DNA of 35,317 nt from Bacteroidales bacterium (GCA_031286005.1 JAITVC010000074.1:1-35317); one strand, 5' to 3'. Positions 25,934 through 34,036 are shown, numbered from the stretch's first letter. Notes: generated from the letters alone by a model not told the origin. A program made the numbers and translations.

Positions 25934-26920
25934 ATGGCAAGAATAAAAGACGGCATACTCGGAGGCATCTCCGGAAAAATCGGAAACATAGTAGGCGCAA
26001 ACCGACAAGCAACAAGCTACATACGCTCACTACCACGAATAGTAAACCCCAAAACACCCAAACAAACCGCCCAGCGAAACAAATTCGCCATCGCCATAAA
26101 ACTAATGCGACCTCTAACACCAATCCTCAAACAAGGATGGAAAATACACGCACACCCCAAATCAACCTTCAACGCAGCAGTTTCACACACCATACAAAAC
26201 GTAATCACAGGAACAGCACCCAACTTCCAAGTCAACTACCAAAACATCATAATATCAATAGGCGACCTCCCACTCCCAAAAAACCTCAAAATAAAAACCG
26301 ACAACGGAATCCTAACTCTAACATGGAGTAATAACAGCAACACAGAAAACGCCCAACCCACCGACAAACTCCTACTCGCACTAATAAATCCAACAAAAAA
26401 CCAAACAACACTCGTCTACAACCAAGCCACAAGAGCAAACAAAAAACACCAAATAAACCTCAACCCATGGCTCGGAAACACCATCCACGCCTACATCGCA
26501 TTCATATCCAACAACCAAACACAAACTTCCAACACCATCCCAATCCTAAACATCCCCATCAATGTAAGGGCGGGGTCTGCCCGCCCCACATCCACCCGCC
26601 CCATCTTCCAAACCAACCCAAATGAAGAAAATGACAAGATAAATTTAAAAAATGATAAGATAAATGATAATTATGATAAGATAAAATTAAAAAATAATAA
26701 GATAAATGATAATATAAACGAAAAATTAAGTGCAATTCTGAGGCATATTTTACACTTCATAAACGAAAACCCAAATGCAAACATAGCACAAATAGAGCAA
26801 TATATAAATAAAAGTCAAGCTACCGTCTGCCGCCATCTAAAAATCCTAAAAAACAACAACTTAATAGAACACATCGGCTCAAACAAAACCGGCGGCTACC
26901 ACATAAAACTTCCCTTTTAA
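25934..26920 (+). CDS. DUF6266-family protein fused to a repeat linker and a winged-helix domain
   Basis: A 328-residue protein of unknown function. Residues 1-209 match DUF6266 of Bacteroidota (start MARIKDGILGGISGKIGNIVG, then YIRSLPRIVNPKTPKQTAQRNKF). Residues 211-223 (VRAGSARPTSTRP) come from an inserted palindromic repeat. Residues about 233-260 are four heptads of the NDKINLK/NDKINDN type. Residues about 268-328 form a winged helix (IEQYINKSQATVCRHLKILKNNNLIEHIG, then SNKTGGYHI), like the C-terminal domain of RecG-like/AlbA_2 regulators. In the first 200 codons almost every third position is A or C, unlike any neighbour; the tail is more mixed. DNA binding is likely for the tail; the role is unknown. 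Confidence 0.8.
   Translation: MARIKDGILGGISGKIGNIVGANRQATSYIRSLPRIVNPKTPKQTAQRNKFAIAIKLMRPLTPILKQGWKIHAHPKSTFNAAVSHTIQNVITGTAPNFQVNYQNIIISIGDLPLPKNLKIKTDNGILTLTWSNNSNTENAQPTDKLLLALINPTKNQTTLVYNQATRANKKHQINLNPWLGNTIHAYIAFISNNQTQTSNTIPILNIPINVRAGSARPTSTRPIFQTNPNEENDKINLKNDKINDNYDKIKLKNNKINDNINEKLSAILRHILHFINENPNANIAQIEQYINKSQATVCRHLKILKNNNLIEHIGSNKTGGYHIKLPF
26564..26589. repeat. Palindromic repeat at the domain junction of the DUF6266 fusion
   Basis: GTAAGGGCGGG, five-base loop GTCTG, then CCCGCCCCACA: the same family as 748 and 6072. It is read in frame as VRAGSARP and lies just where the DUF6266 domain ends. Confidence 0.75.
26630..26713 (+). repeat. Four 21-bp coding tandem repeats in the DUF6266 fusion
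   Basis: Units start at 26630, 26651, 26672 and 26693. They alternate in sequence, encoding NDKINLK, NDKINDN, YDKIKLK and NNKINDN, so the true unit may be 42 bp. Very AT-rich against the A/C-rich DNA upstream. Confidence 0.85.
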
Positions 26921-26960
26921 TTCATCACTATTAGTCTTTTACAAACCTTCAACCCATAAC

Positions 26961-26982
26961 CGGTCGCTGAGCGTAGTCGAAG
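26961..26982. repeat. Dispersed repeat CGGTCGCTGAGCGTAGTCGA
   Basis: This motif (its complement contains TCGACTACGCTCAGCGACC) is one I recall as a common interspersed repeat in Bacteroidota and other genomes. Only one copy lies in this window. It begins the 26921-27179 gap, which has no gene: it is followed by C-rich heptamers and an 11-bp array. Confidence 0.5.
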
Positions 26983-27005
26983 CGCACCCCGTCCCCCGCA
27001 CCCAG

Positions 27006-27126
27006 CCACCTCGCCCCCACTTCATCACCACCTCGTCCCCACCAAGATATAACCAACAAGCCATCTCCTCCACTACAAGTCCACTACAGCTCCACTATTC
27101 CTCCACTATTCCCCCACTAAACCATA
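27006..27126. repeat. 11-bp phased degenerate tandem array before tRNA-Arg
   Basis: Eleven units of exactly 11 bp (121 bp) run from ccacctcgccc and ccacttcatca to actacaagtcc, actacagctcc, actattcctcc and actattccccc. The period equals that of the arrays at 10240 and 10411 but the sequence is unrelated. Plus-strand composition is C/A-rich, like the preceding gene. Confidence 0.85.
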
Positions 27127-27179
27127 AATTTTCCGAAAAGCCTTTGCCGTATTTGGTTGTTCTCTCACAAGGCCAACTG

Positions 27180-27251
27180 TGATCCCGTGCAGACTCGAAC
27201 TGCAATCGTCAGAACCGGAATCTCAAATTCTATCCATTGAACTACAGAACC
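27180..27251 (-). tRNA. tRNA-Arg (anticodon CCG)
   Basis: 72 bases on the minus strand without encoded CCA. Acceptor GGTTCTG pairs with CGGGATC using three G-U pairs. D-arm GTTC...GAAT. The anticodon loop TTCCGGT gives CCG. The T-arm TGCAG-TTCGAGT-CTGCA is perfect. One oddity: the anticodon stem TGAGA/TCTGA has a G-G mismatch at its second pair. Confidence 0.88.
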
Positions 27252-27262
27252 AAAAGAGTTTG

Positions 27263-27270
27263 CAAAGATA
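27263..27270 (-). promoter_or_regulatory. -7 promoter box for tRNA-Arg
   Basis: TATCTTTG followed by CA on the minus strand, 11 bp before the tRNA 5' end; same spacing style as tRNA-Leu. Confidence 0.8.
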
Positions 27271-27303
27271 CAAAAAACAAATCAATTTTAAAAATTAATT
27301 CAC

Positions 27304-28080
27304 CTAATTCAATTTAATAAACTTATAGGTAATCGTTCCCACCTGTTGATCGGGAGCATTCTTATCTGCACTGAAACGAGATTTCATGGCAGCAGACTCT
27401 GCCGTGCGCCAAAGAGTTAGATCATTGACAGTTGTGCCTCTTTCGCCGGCTTGGGCTTTGATGACTGTGCCATCGGCATTGACCCATATTTTCACAACCA
27501 CTGTGCCCTGATCATCGGAATTATAGGTTGGTTTGGGTAGACTTTTGGATTGACGGCCTCCTAAATTGAACGATATTCCACCGCCGCTTCCGGGAGTGCC
27601 GAAATAGTCCGTGCCGTCTTTGGTGCCATCGGGTTGACCTTGGTCGCCAGGCTTCCCTGTAACTCCTTCACTTCCGCCTTGAGCGGCTTTCCTGCCGGTA
27701 TAAAGGGCATTAGGATTGAGTTGTGGCACTTCGGGCTGTGGAGGTGTTTCCTCGGAAGTTGTGGGCGTTGTAACGGGCTGCGGTGTTCTGGGCTTGCGCT
27801 GAGGTTTCAGGGCAACATTCTCACTTGTTTCTGTAGAAATATTATCGTCGGCAGACGTTTCCTGTGGCATAGCTGCCGCTTGTTCGGTCAGTTGAGAGAG
27901 TTCATCGGGCTGAATATCGCCCATGCCATCAAGGCTATTGCCCAAGTTCACTTCCACACCGTATTCGGGCGGAGGCGGCACAGGGCGCTGTAAGCCTAAT
28001 ATTAACAACAGAATAAACAGTAATCCGAGAATGATTACGGTTATGGCTATTGATATGGTATCTCGTTGACGTTCGTTCAT
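27304..28080 (-). CDS. TonB-family energy transducer
   Basis: A 258-residue protein anchored by one N-terminal membrane helix (about residues 9-30). A long Pro/Gln/Thr-rich periplasmic spacer follows, with a Gly-rich stretch (residues about 130-180). The C-terminal segment (GTVVVKIWVNADGTVIKAQAGERGTT...) is the TonB/TolA-like beta-alpha domain that contacts outer-membrane receptors. It transmits proton-motive force from ExbB/ExbD. Its ATG overlaps the exbD stop by one base (TGATG), so it is coupled. No TonB-dependent receptor is in the window. Confidence 0.88.
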   Translation of the reverse strand: MNERQRDTISIAITVIILGLLFILLLILGLQRPVPPPPEYGVEVNLGNSLDGMGDIQPDELSQLTEQAAAMPQETSADDNISTETSENVALKPQRKPRTPQPVTTPTTSEETPPQPEVPQLNPNALYTGRKAAQGGSEGVTGKPGDQGQPDGTKDGTDYFGTPGSGGGISFNLGGRQSKSLPKPTYNSDDQGTVVVKIWVNADGTVIKAQAGERGTTVNDLTLWRTAESAAMKSRFSADKNAPDQQVGTITYKFIKLN

Positions 28081-28493
28081 CAGTCTTTGGGCGAAGTGGC
28101 TAAAATCACTTTATGTTTGGTGCCGTTTTTATCGTTGATGGCATTGACGGCGTCAATTACATAAACCACATATTGCACGGCCACAGTTTTGTCAGATCGC
28201 AGCACAATGGATGCTTCCATATCGCCCTCAATACGAGGGGCAATGGCGGCTTCTAATTGGTCTTCGCTCACGGGTTGCTCTTCTACAAAGAACTCGTTGT
28301 TTTCGTTGATATAGACGGTAGCTGTTTGCTTGGCCATCGTTTTGCTATTGCTGGATGGCAACAGGAGTTTAATAGCGTTTGGACTCACCAATGTCGACAC
28401 CAAAATGAAGAATATCAACAACAGAAAAATCAAGTCGGACATCGAAGCCGCACTAAATTCCAGCGAACGTTTATGTCGGGATTGAATAGCCAT
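28080..28493 (-). CDS. exbD: ExbD/TolR-family biopolymer transport protein
   Basis: 137 residues: a short cytoplasmic start, one membrane helix (SDLIFLLLIFFILVSTLV), and a periplasmic domain ending RSDKTVAVQYVVYVIDAVNA. The proton-carrying aspartate is Asp20 in AASMSDLIF. Works with ExbB as a proton channel motor. Gap to exbB is 6 bp. Confidence 0.93.
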   Translation of the reverse strand: MAIQSRHKRSLEFSAASMSDLIFLLLIFFILVSTLVSPNAIKLLLPSSNSKTMAKQTATVYINENNEFFVEEQPVSEDQLEAAIAPRIEGDMEASIVLRSDKTVAVQYVVYVIDAVNAINDKNGTKHKVILATSPKD

Positions 28494-28499
28494 ATCTGA

Positions 28500-29192
28500 T
28501 TATTTTACAGGTTCGTGCAACAAATCCATAAACTCGGTAGCCCGTGCTTCGAGAACAAACACCATCTTCTCAATGCGTGATACCAAATAGTTGTAGCAAA
28601 TGTAAGCCGTGATACCCACAATCAAACCACCTACGGTGGTTACCATCGCTTCGTACATACCGCCCGAAAGCGTGCCTACGTCGATGTTATTGCCTTTGGA
28701 TGCCATATCGAAGAACACGCGTACCATTCCGGTAACGGTTCCCAAGAACCCAATCATCGGGCCTGCACCTGCAGCGGTGGATAGCATGGCGAGGCGGCGT
28801 TCTAATCTCGACACCTCAAACTTTCCAACGTTTTCAATGGCCACGTTAATATCATTCAGCGGTTTGCCAATGCGAGAGATGCCTTTGCCAATCATCCGTG
28901 CAATGGGGCTGTTGGTGTTGGCACAAAGCGCTTGTGCTGAATCCAAACGGCCGTTGTGAACAAAATCCCGAATGGTATTCATAAAATTATCCGGCTCTTT
29001 CGATGATTGATTGATGAGTATCAAACGCTCGATGAAGATATAAATGCTCATTGCAAAAAGGAGCAACAGCGGAATCATAATCCATCCGCCTTTAAGAGCT
29101 AAATTCATCACAGAGATAGTTTCAGAGCCTTGTGTGGCAACGGTTTCGATGGCTTGGCCAACGGTTTCGGGCGTGGTGATTTGTAAGAACAT
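28500..29192 (-). CDS. exbB: MotA/TolQ/ExbB proton channel protein
   Basis: 230 residues with three membrane helices: one near residues 35-55 (GGWIMIPLLLLFAMSIYIF), then a cytoplasmic loop, then the pair in STAAGAGPMIGFLGTVTGMVRVF and EAMVTTVGGLIVGITAYICYNYLV, which is the family signature. First gene of exbB-exbD-tonB, with its own promoter at 29247-29254. Confidence 0.94.
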   Translation of the reverse strand: MFLQITTPETVGQAIETVATQGSETISVMNLALKGGWIMIPLLLLFAMSIYIFIERLILINQSSKEPDNFMNTIRDFVHNGRLDSAQALCANTNSPIARMIGKGISRIGKPLNDINVAIENVGKFEVSRLERRLAMLSTAAGAGPMIGFLGTVTGMVRVFFDMASKGNNIDVGTLSGGMYEAMVTTVGGLIVGITAYICYNYLVSRIEKMVFVLEARATEFMDLLHEPVK

Positions 29193-29246
29193 TGGATTGT
29201 TTATTCGTTTAGGTGTTTATTTTGTTTAACTATAATATCAAGAAGA

Positions 29247-29254
29247 CAAAGATA
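29247..29254 (-). promoter_or_regulatory. -7 promoter box for exbB-exbD-tonB
   Basis: TATCTTTG on the minus strand, 54 bp before the exbB ATG. The rest of the gap to 29430 shows no gene, repeat or clear terminator. Confidence 0.75.
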
Positions 29255-29430
29255 CAAAAAAGAATCAAACCTGTGAAATTTCTGTTCGGGATTTAATAAC
29301 AGCGAGGTGTTAAAAAGTATAAAAAACGACGTGATTTAAAAAAACTCCATTTTTTCAGTTTCTATCCAAAAATAGAAAATCAAGAATAAGAGGTAACTGA
29401 CATTTTGGCAGGGTTGTGGTTGGTCGATCG

Positions 29431-30132
29431 TCAGATGATCATCGAAAGCAAAACCACTATCACCAAAGCAGGCAGCATATTGATGACCTTTATGTCTTTT
29501 ATTTTCAAAATGCTGATGCCTAATCCTACTAATAAGATTCCGCCAACGGCTGTTAAATCGGTAATCATAGTGTCGGTCATAAATTGCATGATGTAGGTTG
29601 TAAATAGCGTTAATCCACCTTGATAAATCAAAATAGGAATTACCGAAAACGCAACCGAAATTCCGAATGACGAGGCAAATGCTACCGAAGCAATTCCATC
29701 AAGAATGGCTTTGGTATACATCAATGTCGGCGTTTTGCCCATGCCATCTTCAAATGCGCCAAGAATGGCCATCGAGCCTGTGCAAAACAGCATGGTTGCT
29801 GTGATAAACCCTTCTACGGCCAAATGCGGCTCGTTCGTGTTTTCAAGGTTTTGGCCTTTTTTGGCAAATTTCTTCAATAAATAGTTGGCGGCTTTTTCTG
29901 TATTTCCTTCTATATTGAGCGCTTCCCCGATGAGAGAGCCGGAAATCAAACTCACGATAAGGATAATCATGTGGTCTGATTTTAGCGCCATCGAGAGTCC
30001 AATAATAAGTGTGAAAAGTCCTGCGCATTGAAACGCTATATTGACGTAGCGTTGCGGTAATCGCGAATGAATCAAAACGCCAACAGCGCTTCCGGCGATG
30101 ATGGCTGCGGCGTTGGTTAAAGTTCCGAGCAT
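29431..30132 (-). CDS. DUF554 family membrane protein
   Basis: 233 residues with about six or seven hydrophobic segments. The start GTLTNAAAIIAGSAVGVLI and the core AVEGFITATMLFCTGSMAILGAFEDG are characteristic of DUF554 (YqgA-like), as is KAILDGIASVAFASSFGISVAFS. The function of the family is not established; a transporter role has been suggested. Own promoter; probably monocistronic. Confidence 0.9.
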   Translation of the reverse strand: MLGTLTNAAAIIAGSAVGVLIHSRLPQRYVNIAFQCAGLFTLIIGLSMALKSDHMIILIVSLISGSLIGEALNIEGNTEKAANYLLKKFAKKGQNLENTNEPHLAVEGFITATMLFCTGSMAILGAFEDGMGKTPTLMYTKAILDGIASVAFASSFGISVAFSVIPILIYQGGLTLFTTYIMQFMTDTMITDLTAVGGILLVGLGISILKIKDIKVINMLPALVIVVLLSMII

Positions 30133-30186
30133 AACAATTTTTTAATCAAGTTGCAATATTTACTAATTGGCTTTTCAAACATTTTG

Positions 30187-30194
30187 CAAAAGTA
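30187..30194 (-). promoter_or_regulatory. -7 promoter box for the DUF554 gene
   Basis: TACTTTTG on the minus strand followed by CA, 55 bp before the ATG at 30132; it matches TAnnTTTG. Confidence 0.65.
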
Positions 30195-30225
30195 CAAATT
30201 ATTTTTGAAAAATCATACACAAATC

Positions 30226-30252
30226 GTTATTCATTCTTCACTATTCACTAAA
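30226..30252. repeat. Possible short heptanucleotide array after folC
   Basis: Units gttattc, attcttc, actattc and actaaat lie directly after the folC stop. It is short and AT-rich, so this is the weakest of the heptamer calls. Confidence 0.35.
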
Positions 30253-31473
30253 TTAAACCACTTCTGCCACCACAAACGTACTGCCCCCAACCCAAATCAA
30301 ATCGTCCGGTTTGGCTGATTTCTTTGCTGCATCCAGCGCTTCGCCAACAGTTGAAAACGCTTCGCCTTGCAGTCCGAACGGCTTTGCTTGCGCGTGCAGT
30401 TCGTTTGCATCTAAGGCACGTGGCAGGTTAGCTCTGCAAAAATAATAGGTTGCGTCTTTGGGAAGCAAGGATAAAATCTTGGTTACATCTTTATCGTTGA
30501 CCACGCCGAAAACCGCATGTAGCTTGTGATGTGGCGTTAGAGAGATTTGTTTTAAAACTTGTTTGATTCCGTCTTCGTTGTGTCCCGTATCGCAAACCGT
30601 CAGTGGATTTTCACTAAGGATTTGCCAACGTCCCATCAATCCTGTGTTCTTTATCACATTGGCGAAACCTTTGCGAATGGCTTCTTCCGAGAGATGAAAG
30701 TGTGTCTGTAATTGCGCTATCGCAGCCAAAACCGTGCGAATGTTTTTCTGTTGGTAAATACCTTTCAAATCACAAATTAAGTCTGGATATGGATTATTCA
30801 ACTTGTCGGCAAACACAATTTCCGATTGATTGCGTTGGGCTATCTCGGTAAAAATAGGTGCCGTCAATTCGTTTGTTTCCCCTATGACTACGGGTGTTTT
30901 CGGTTTGATGATACCGCCTTTTTCCCGTGCGATTTTATCCAACGTATCGCCTAAAAACTGCGTGTGGTCTTTGCTGATATTCGTAATGATGGAAAGTAGG
31001 GGCGAAATCACATTGGTTGAGTCCAAACGCCCGCCCATACCCACTTCGATAATGGCGATGTCGACTTTTTCTTTGGCAAAATAGTCAAAGGTCATGCCTA
31101 CACTCATTTCAAAGAACGAGGGCTGTATGGTTTCAAATAACATGCGGTTCTGTTCGACAAAGTCCATCACCTGTTGTTTGGGTATGCAAACGCCATTGAT
31201 TTTGATGCGTTCTCTGAAATCTTTTAAGTGCGGCGAGGTATGAAGTCCGGTTTTATAGCCTGCCGTTTGCAAAATGGATGCCAGCATGTGTGATGTGGAG
31301 CCTTTGCCATTTGTGCCAGCCACGTGAATGGTCTTGAATGTCCTTTCGGGATTATTTAATGCGGCTAATAGTTGGATGGTGTTATCCAGATTTTCTTTGT
31401 ATGCACTCGCACCGATACGTTGATACATGGGGAGTTGAGAGAAAAGGTAGTCTGTGGTTTCTTTATAGGTCAT
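30253..31473 (-). CDS. folC: Bifunctional folylpolyglutamate synthase / dihydrofolate synthase
   Basis: 406 residues from the ATG at 31473. An upstream non-ATG start at 31533 would lie deep inside tcdA and is rejected. A Mur-ligase-fold enzyme that adds glutamate to dihydropteroate and folates. The ATP-binding loop AGTNGKGSTSHML lies near residues 50-62; then HTSPHLKDFRERI, EVGMGGRLDSTNVI, TNISKDHTQFLG and CDTGHNEDGIK. The start overlaps the tcdA stop by 11 bp, so the pair is coupled. Confidence 0.93.
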   Translation of the reverse strand: MTYKETTDYLFSQLPMYQRIGASAYKENLDNTIQLLAALNNPERTFKTIHVAGTNGKGSTSHMLASILQTAGYKTGLHTSPHLKDFRERIKINGVCIPKQQVMDFVEQNRMLFETIQPSFFEMSVGMTFDYFAKEKVDIAIIEVGMGGRLDSTNVISPLLSIITNISKDHTQFLGDTLDKIAREKGGIIKPKTPVVIGETNELTAPIFTEIAQRNQSEIVFADKLNNPYPDLICDLKGIYQQKNIRTVLAAIAQLQTHFHLSEEAIRKGFANVIKNTGLMGRWQILSENPLTVCDTGHNEDGIKQVLKQISLTPHHKLHAVFGVVNDKDVTKILSLLPKDATYYFCRANLPRALDANELHAQAKPFGLQGEAFSTVGEALDAAKKSAKPDDLIWVGGSTFVVAEVV

Positions 31474-32239
31474 GGTGTATTTTCTGTTTGATTTTTGTAG
31501 GTATTGGCAATGTCGAAACGACTGGTTCCCCAATCAATTCGCGGATGACAACAGAAGCGCAATGCGCTCCGAAAATAGGTGGCATATAGGAAATTGTGCC
31601 AACGGTTGATTTTTTATTCACGTCGTCTTCGCAATGCAAAACGGCATTTTCGGGCACTCTTTCTGCCGAGAAAACGGCGTGAAATCCGCTGTAATAGCCC
31701 AATTTGTGCAACCGCTTGCGTAGCGCATCGGCCAACGGACAGGTGTGAGTCTGTGCAATATCGGCAATCTGCACTTGCATCGGATTGGTTTTGCCTCCGG
31801 AGCCCATCGAACTGACCAAGCGCAGGCCTAAATTCAAGCAATGCACAATTAAGTATGTTTTGGGAGAAAATGTATCAATCGCATCCACAACGAAATCATA
31901 TTTGGTCAGTTTGAGAATGTCGAGCATGCGCTGGTCTTTCACGTATTCGGGATATACGTGTAATTTCAAATCCGGATTGATGTCGAGCAATCGTTTGGCC
32001 ATCACATCGGTTTTCAAAATGCCTTGATTGCTGCGGAGTGCAGGCAATTGACGGTTGAGGTTGGTTTCATTCACAACATCGCCATCCACAATCGTTAATT
32101 CACCTATACCTGCTCTGCACAAATGTTCGCATGCCGCAGAGCCCACACCGCCAAGTCCCATTACCAACACATGTGCATGGTTTAGTTTAGTTACATTTTC
32201 ATCGCCCAAAAGCAGCGCTGTTCTTGCTTCCCAAGACAT
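31463..32239 (-). CDS. tcdA: tRNA threonylcarbamoyladenosine dehydratase (ThiF/E1-like)
   Basis: 258 residues. It closes t6A at position 37 of ANN-decoding tRNAs to the cyclic form. The nucleotide-binding VMGLGGVGSAACEHLCRAG (residues about 26-44) and the E1-like IVDGDVVNETNLNRQ follow the TcdA pattern. DFVVDAIDTFSPKTYLI and SSMGSGGKTNP are further family motifs. Starts 5 bp after the S41 protease gene and overlaps folC. Confidence 0.92.
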   Translation of the reverse strand: MSWEARTALLLGDENVTKLNHAHVLVMGLGGVGSAACEHLCRAGIGELTIVDGDVVNETNLNRQLPALRSNQGILKTDVMAKRLLDINPDLKLHVYPEYVKDQRMLDILKLTKYDFVVDAIDTFSPKTYLIVHCLNLGLRLVSSMGSGGKTNPMQVQIADIAQTHTCPLADALRKRLHKLGYYSGFHAVFSAERVPENAVLHCEDDVNKKSTVGTISYMPPIFGAHCASVVIRELIGEPVVSTLPIPTKIKQKIHHDL

Positions 32240-32244
32240 GTTGA

Positions 32245-34008
32245 CTAATGTGCGATTTTCAGTTGTTTGAATAGTTTTTCATCTTCAACCACTTTCAACG
32301 CACGTTGATAACCCTCATCAATGGAGCGAATGGTTTGAAAATAATATTTTGTACCATACAGATTCCGCGCCAAAAGGGCTTTTACCTGCAATAGGATATA
32401 TTCGTCTGACGATGCTTGAGCCTGACGTTGAACGGCATCTTCTTCGTCGGCCAATTTGAATAAATAGGCTTTCATTTCGTCTTCCGACCAAAGTGCGTTT
32501 TGCACGTAATCACGATAAGTTGCGCTGTTGGAAAGTGTGGTATCTTTTTTCATTTCTGCAAGCATCTTGTTGAGCAGATGCTCAGCCCCTGCCATGCGGA
32601 TGCGGTTGCGCTTAACGCCTGCTTGCTCGGCAAAGGTTTCAAATTCGGTTGTAAATGCACCTTCGGTCTTAAAGTTGGTGTTAAATTGCTCATAAGTTGG
32701 GTAGGTTTTCAATAAATTCTGGCGTTCTTTGTCCATATAAGCCATCACGAAATTATTGAAAACGCCTATTCTGCGCAAATCCACATAGTAATCCGAAATA
32801 CGGTTAGTGTCAATTGGCGTAAAAATATCCGGCATAATACCGCCTCCGCCGTAAACCACACGTTTGGCATCGGTGTAATATCTCAGCGAATCCGGTAATT
32901 TGATGGAATCGGGGTGCAACATTTCGCCATGATTGTAGCGGTTCATCATATCGGAAAAGTACTTATCAAGCCCATCGCTGTAAGGTTTTTGAATACTACG
33001 TCCCGATGGTGTGTAATATCGGGCAATCGTTAGCCGAACTTCCGATTTATCAACCGGAATGTCGAAAGGCCGTTGCACCAAACCTTTTCCAAACGAACGG
33101 CGACCAACGATAATACCCCGATCATGGTCTTGAATAGCGCCCGAAACAATCTCGCTGGCCGAAGCCGAGCCTTCGTCGATGAGCACAACGAGTTTACCTT
33201 TTTTGAACATGCCTTTCGATGTCGACAAGCTGTTTACCCGCTCTTGGTGTGCGCCCTCCATATACACAACCAGTAAATCTTTCTCTAAAAATTCGTCGAC
33301 CATTTCAATGGCTTGATCCATATAGCCACCCGAATTTCCTCGCAAATCAAGAATGATGTTCGTTGCGCCTTCTTTCATCAACGTTTGCAAAGCATTTCTA
33401 AACTCTTGAGCCGTTTGCCGAGAAAAGCGGTCTATTTGAATGTAGCCTGTATTCTTGTTTTCCATGAAGAATACCTCAACACTATGGATAGGAATTTTAT
33501 CGCGAACAATTTTATAGTCACGTACAGCGCCGTTTCTGTAAATACCAACCGTTACCACCGTTCCTTTTTTGCCCCGCAAATGAGTAAACACAAAATCATT
33601 GGTAGCACTATCGCCCGTGGCATTCATGCCATCGATGCTCACAATTTTATCGCCGCCGGTAATCCCTAATTTCTCAGAAGGCCCGCCGGAGATGGCTTCA
33701 ATAACCACAACCGTATCTTTCACGATTTGAAACGACACGCCAATGCCGTCGAAATTGCCTTGCAGTGGCTCGTTAGCCCGTTGCACATCTTTTGGCGAAA
33801 TATAAGCCGAATGCGGATCCAACTGCTTTAACATTTCGATAGTCCCCTTTTCCACAAGAGGAGCTAAGGGAACAGTATCCACGTATGTGAAGTGAATCAA
33901 TCGTAACAGGTAATCATTCTTTTCCATAGCCTGCCGCAAATCATTGGATTGAGCAACTACAAAGAAAGAACATGAAATCAGTGCAAGAATTAAATAAAAA
34001 CGTTTCAT
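32245..34008 (-). CDS. C-terminal processing protease (S41 family) with PDZ domain
   Basis: 587 residues with a signal peptide (MKRFYLILALISCSFFVVAQ), so periplasmic. A PDZ domain (about residues 85-165; GIGVSFQIVKDTVVVIEAISGG, LRGKKGTVVTV) precedes the S41 core (NIILDLRGNSGGYMDQAIEMVDEFL). The catalytic serine lies in DEGSASASEIVSGAIQD and the lysine in GRRSFGKGLVQ. A C-terminal helical extension of about 190 residues is common in Bacteroidota members. Heads the operon with tcdA and folC. The promoter is next to the IS insertion. Confidence 0.92.
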   Translation of the reverse strand: MKRFYLILALISCSFFVVAQSNDLRQAMEKNDYLLRLIHFTYVDTVPLAPLVEKGTIEMLKQLDPHSAYISPKDVQRANEPLQGNFDGIGVSFQIVKDTVVVIEAISGGPSEKLGITGGDKIVSIDGMNATGDSATNDFVFTHLRGKKGTVVTVGIYRNGAVRDYKIVRDKIPIHSVEVFFMENKNTGYIQIDRFSRQTAQEFRNALQTLMKEGATNIILDLRGNSGGYMDQAIEMVDEFLEKDLLVVYMEGAHQERVNSLSTSKGMFKKGKLVVLIDEGSASASEIVSGAIQDHDRGIIVGRRSFGKGLVQRPFDIPVDKSEVRLTIARYYTPSGRSIQKPYSDGLDKYFSDMMNRYNHGEMLHPDSIKLPDSLRYYTDAKRVVYGGGGIMPDIFTPIDTNRISDYYVDLRRIGVFNNFVMAYMDKERQNLLKTYPTYEQFNTNFKTEGAFTTEFETFAEQAGVKRNRIRMAGAEHLLNKMLAEMKKDTTLSNSATYRDYVQNALWSEDEMKAYLFKLADEEDAVQRQAQASSDEYILLQVKALLARNLYGTKYYFQTIRSIDEGYQRALKVVEDEKLFKQLKIAH

Positions 34009-34028
34009 TTGGATAAAATTTTAATTGG

Positions 34029-34036
34029 CAAAGATA
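34029..34036 (-). promoter_or_regulatory. -7 promoter box for the S41-tcdA-folC operon
   Basis: TATCTTTG on the minus strand, 20 bp before the ATG at 34008. The place where a -33 element would sit (about 34056-34060) is exactly where the IS3 element begins. Confidence 0.75.

Noticed and set aside
23893..27251. Integrated element with tRNA attachment sites
   Set aside because: No integrase and no repeated tRNA 3' end could be found between the two tRNAs.
30994..31009. gtaggggcgaaa in folC as another palindromic repeat
   Set aside because: Only half the motif is present and it encodes normal conserved FolC residues.
31474..31533. Longer folC start at 31533
   Set aside because: Non-ATG start deep inside tcdA; the ATG at 31473 gives the family's usual N-terminus.
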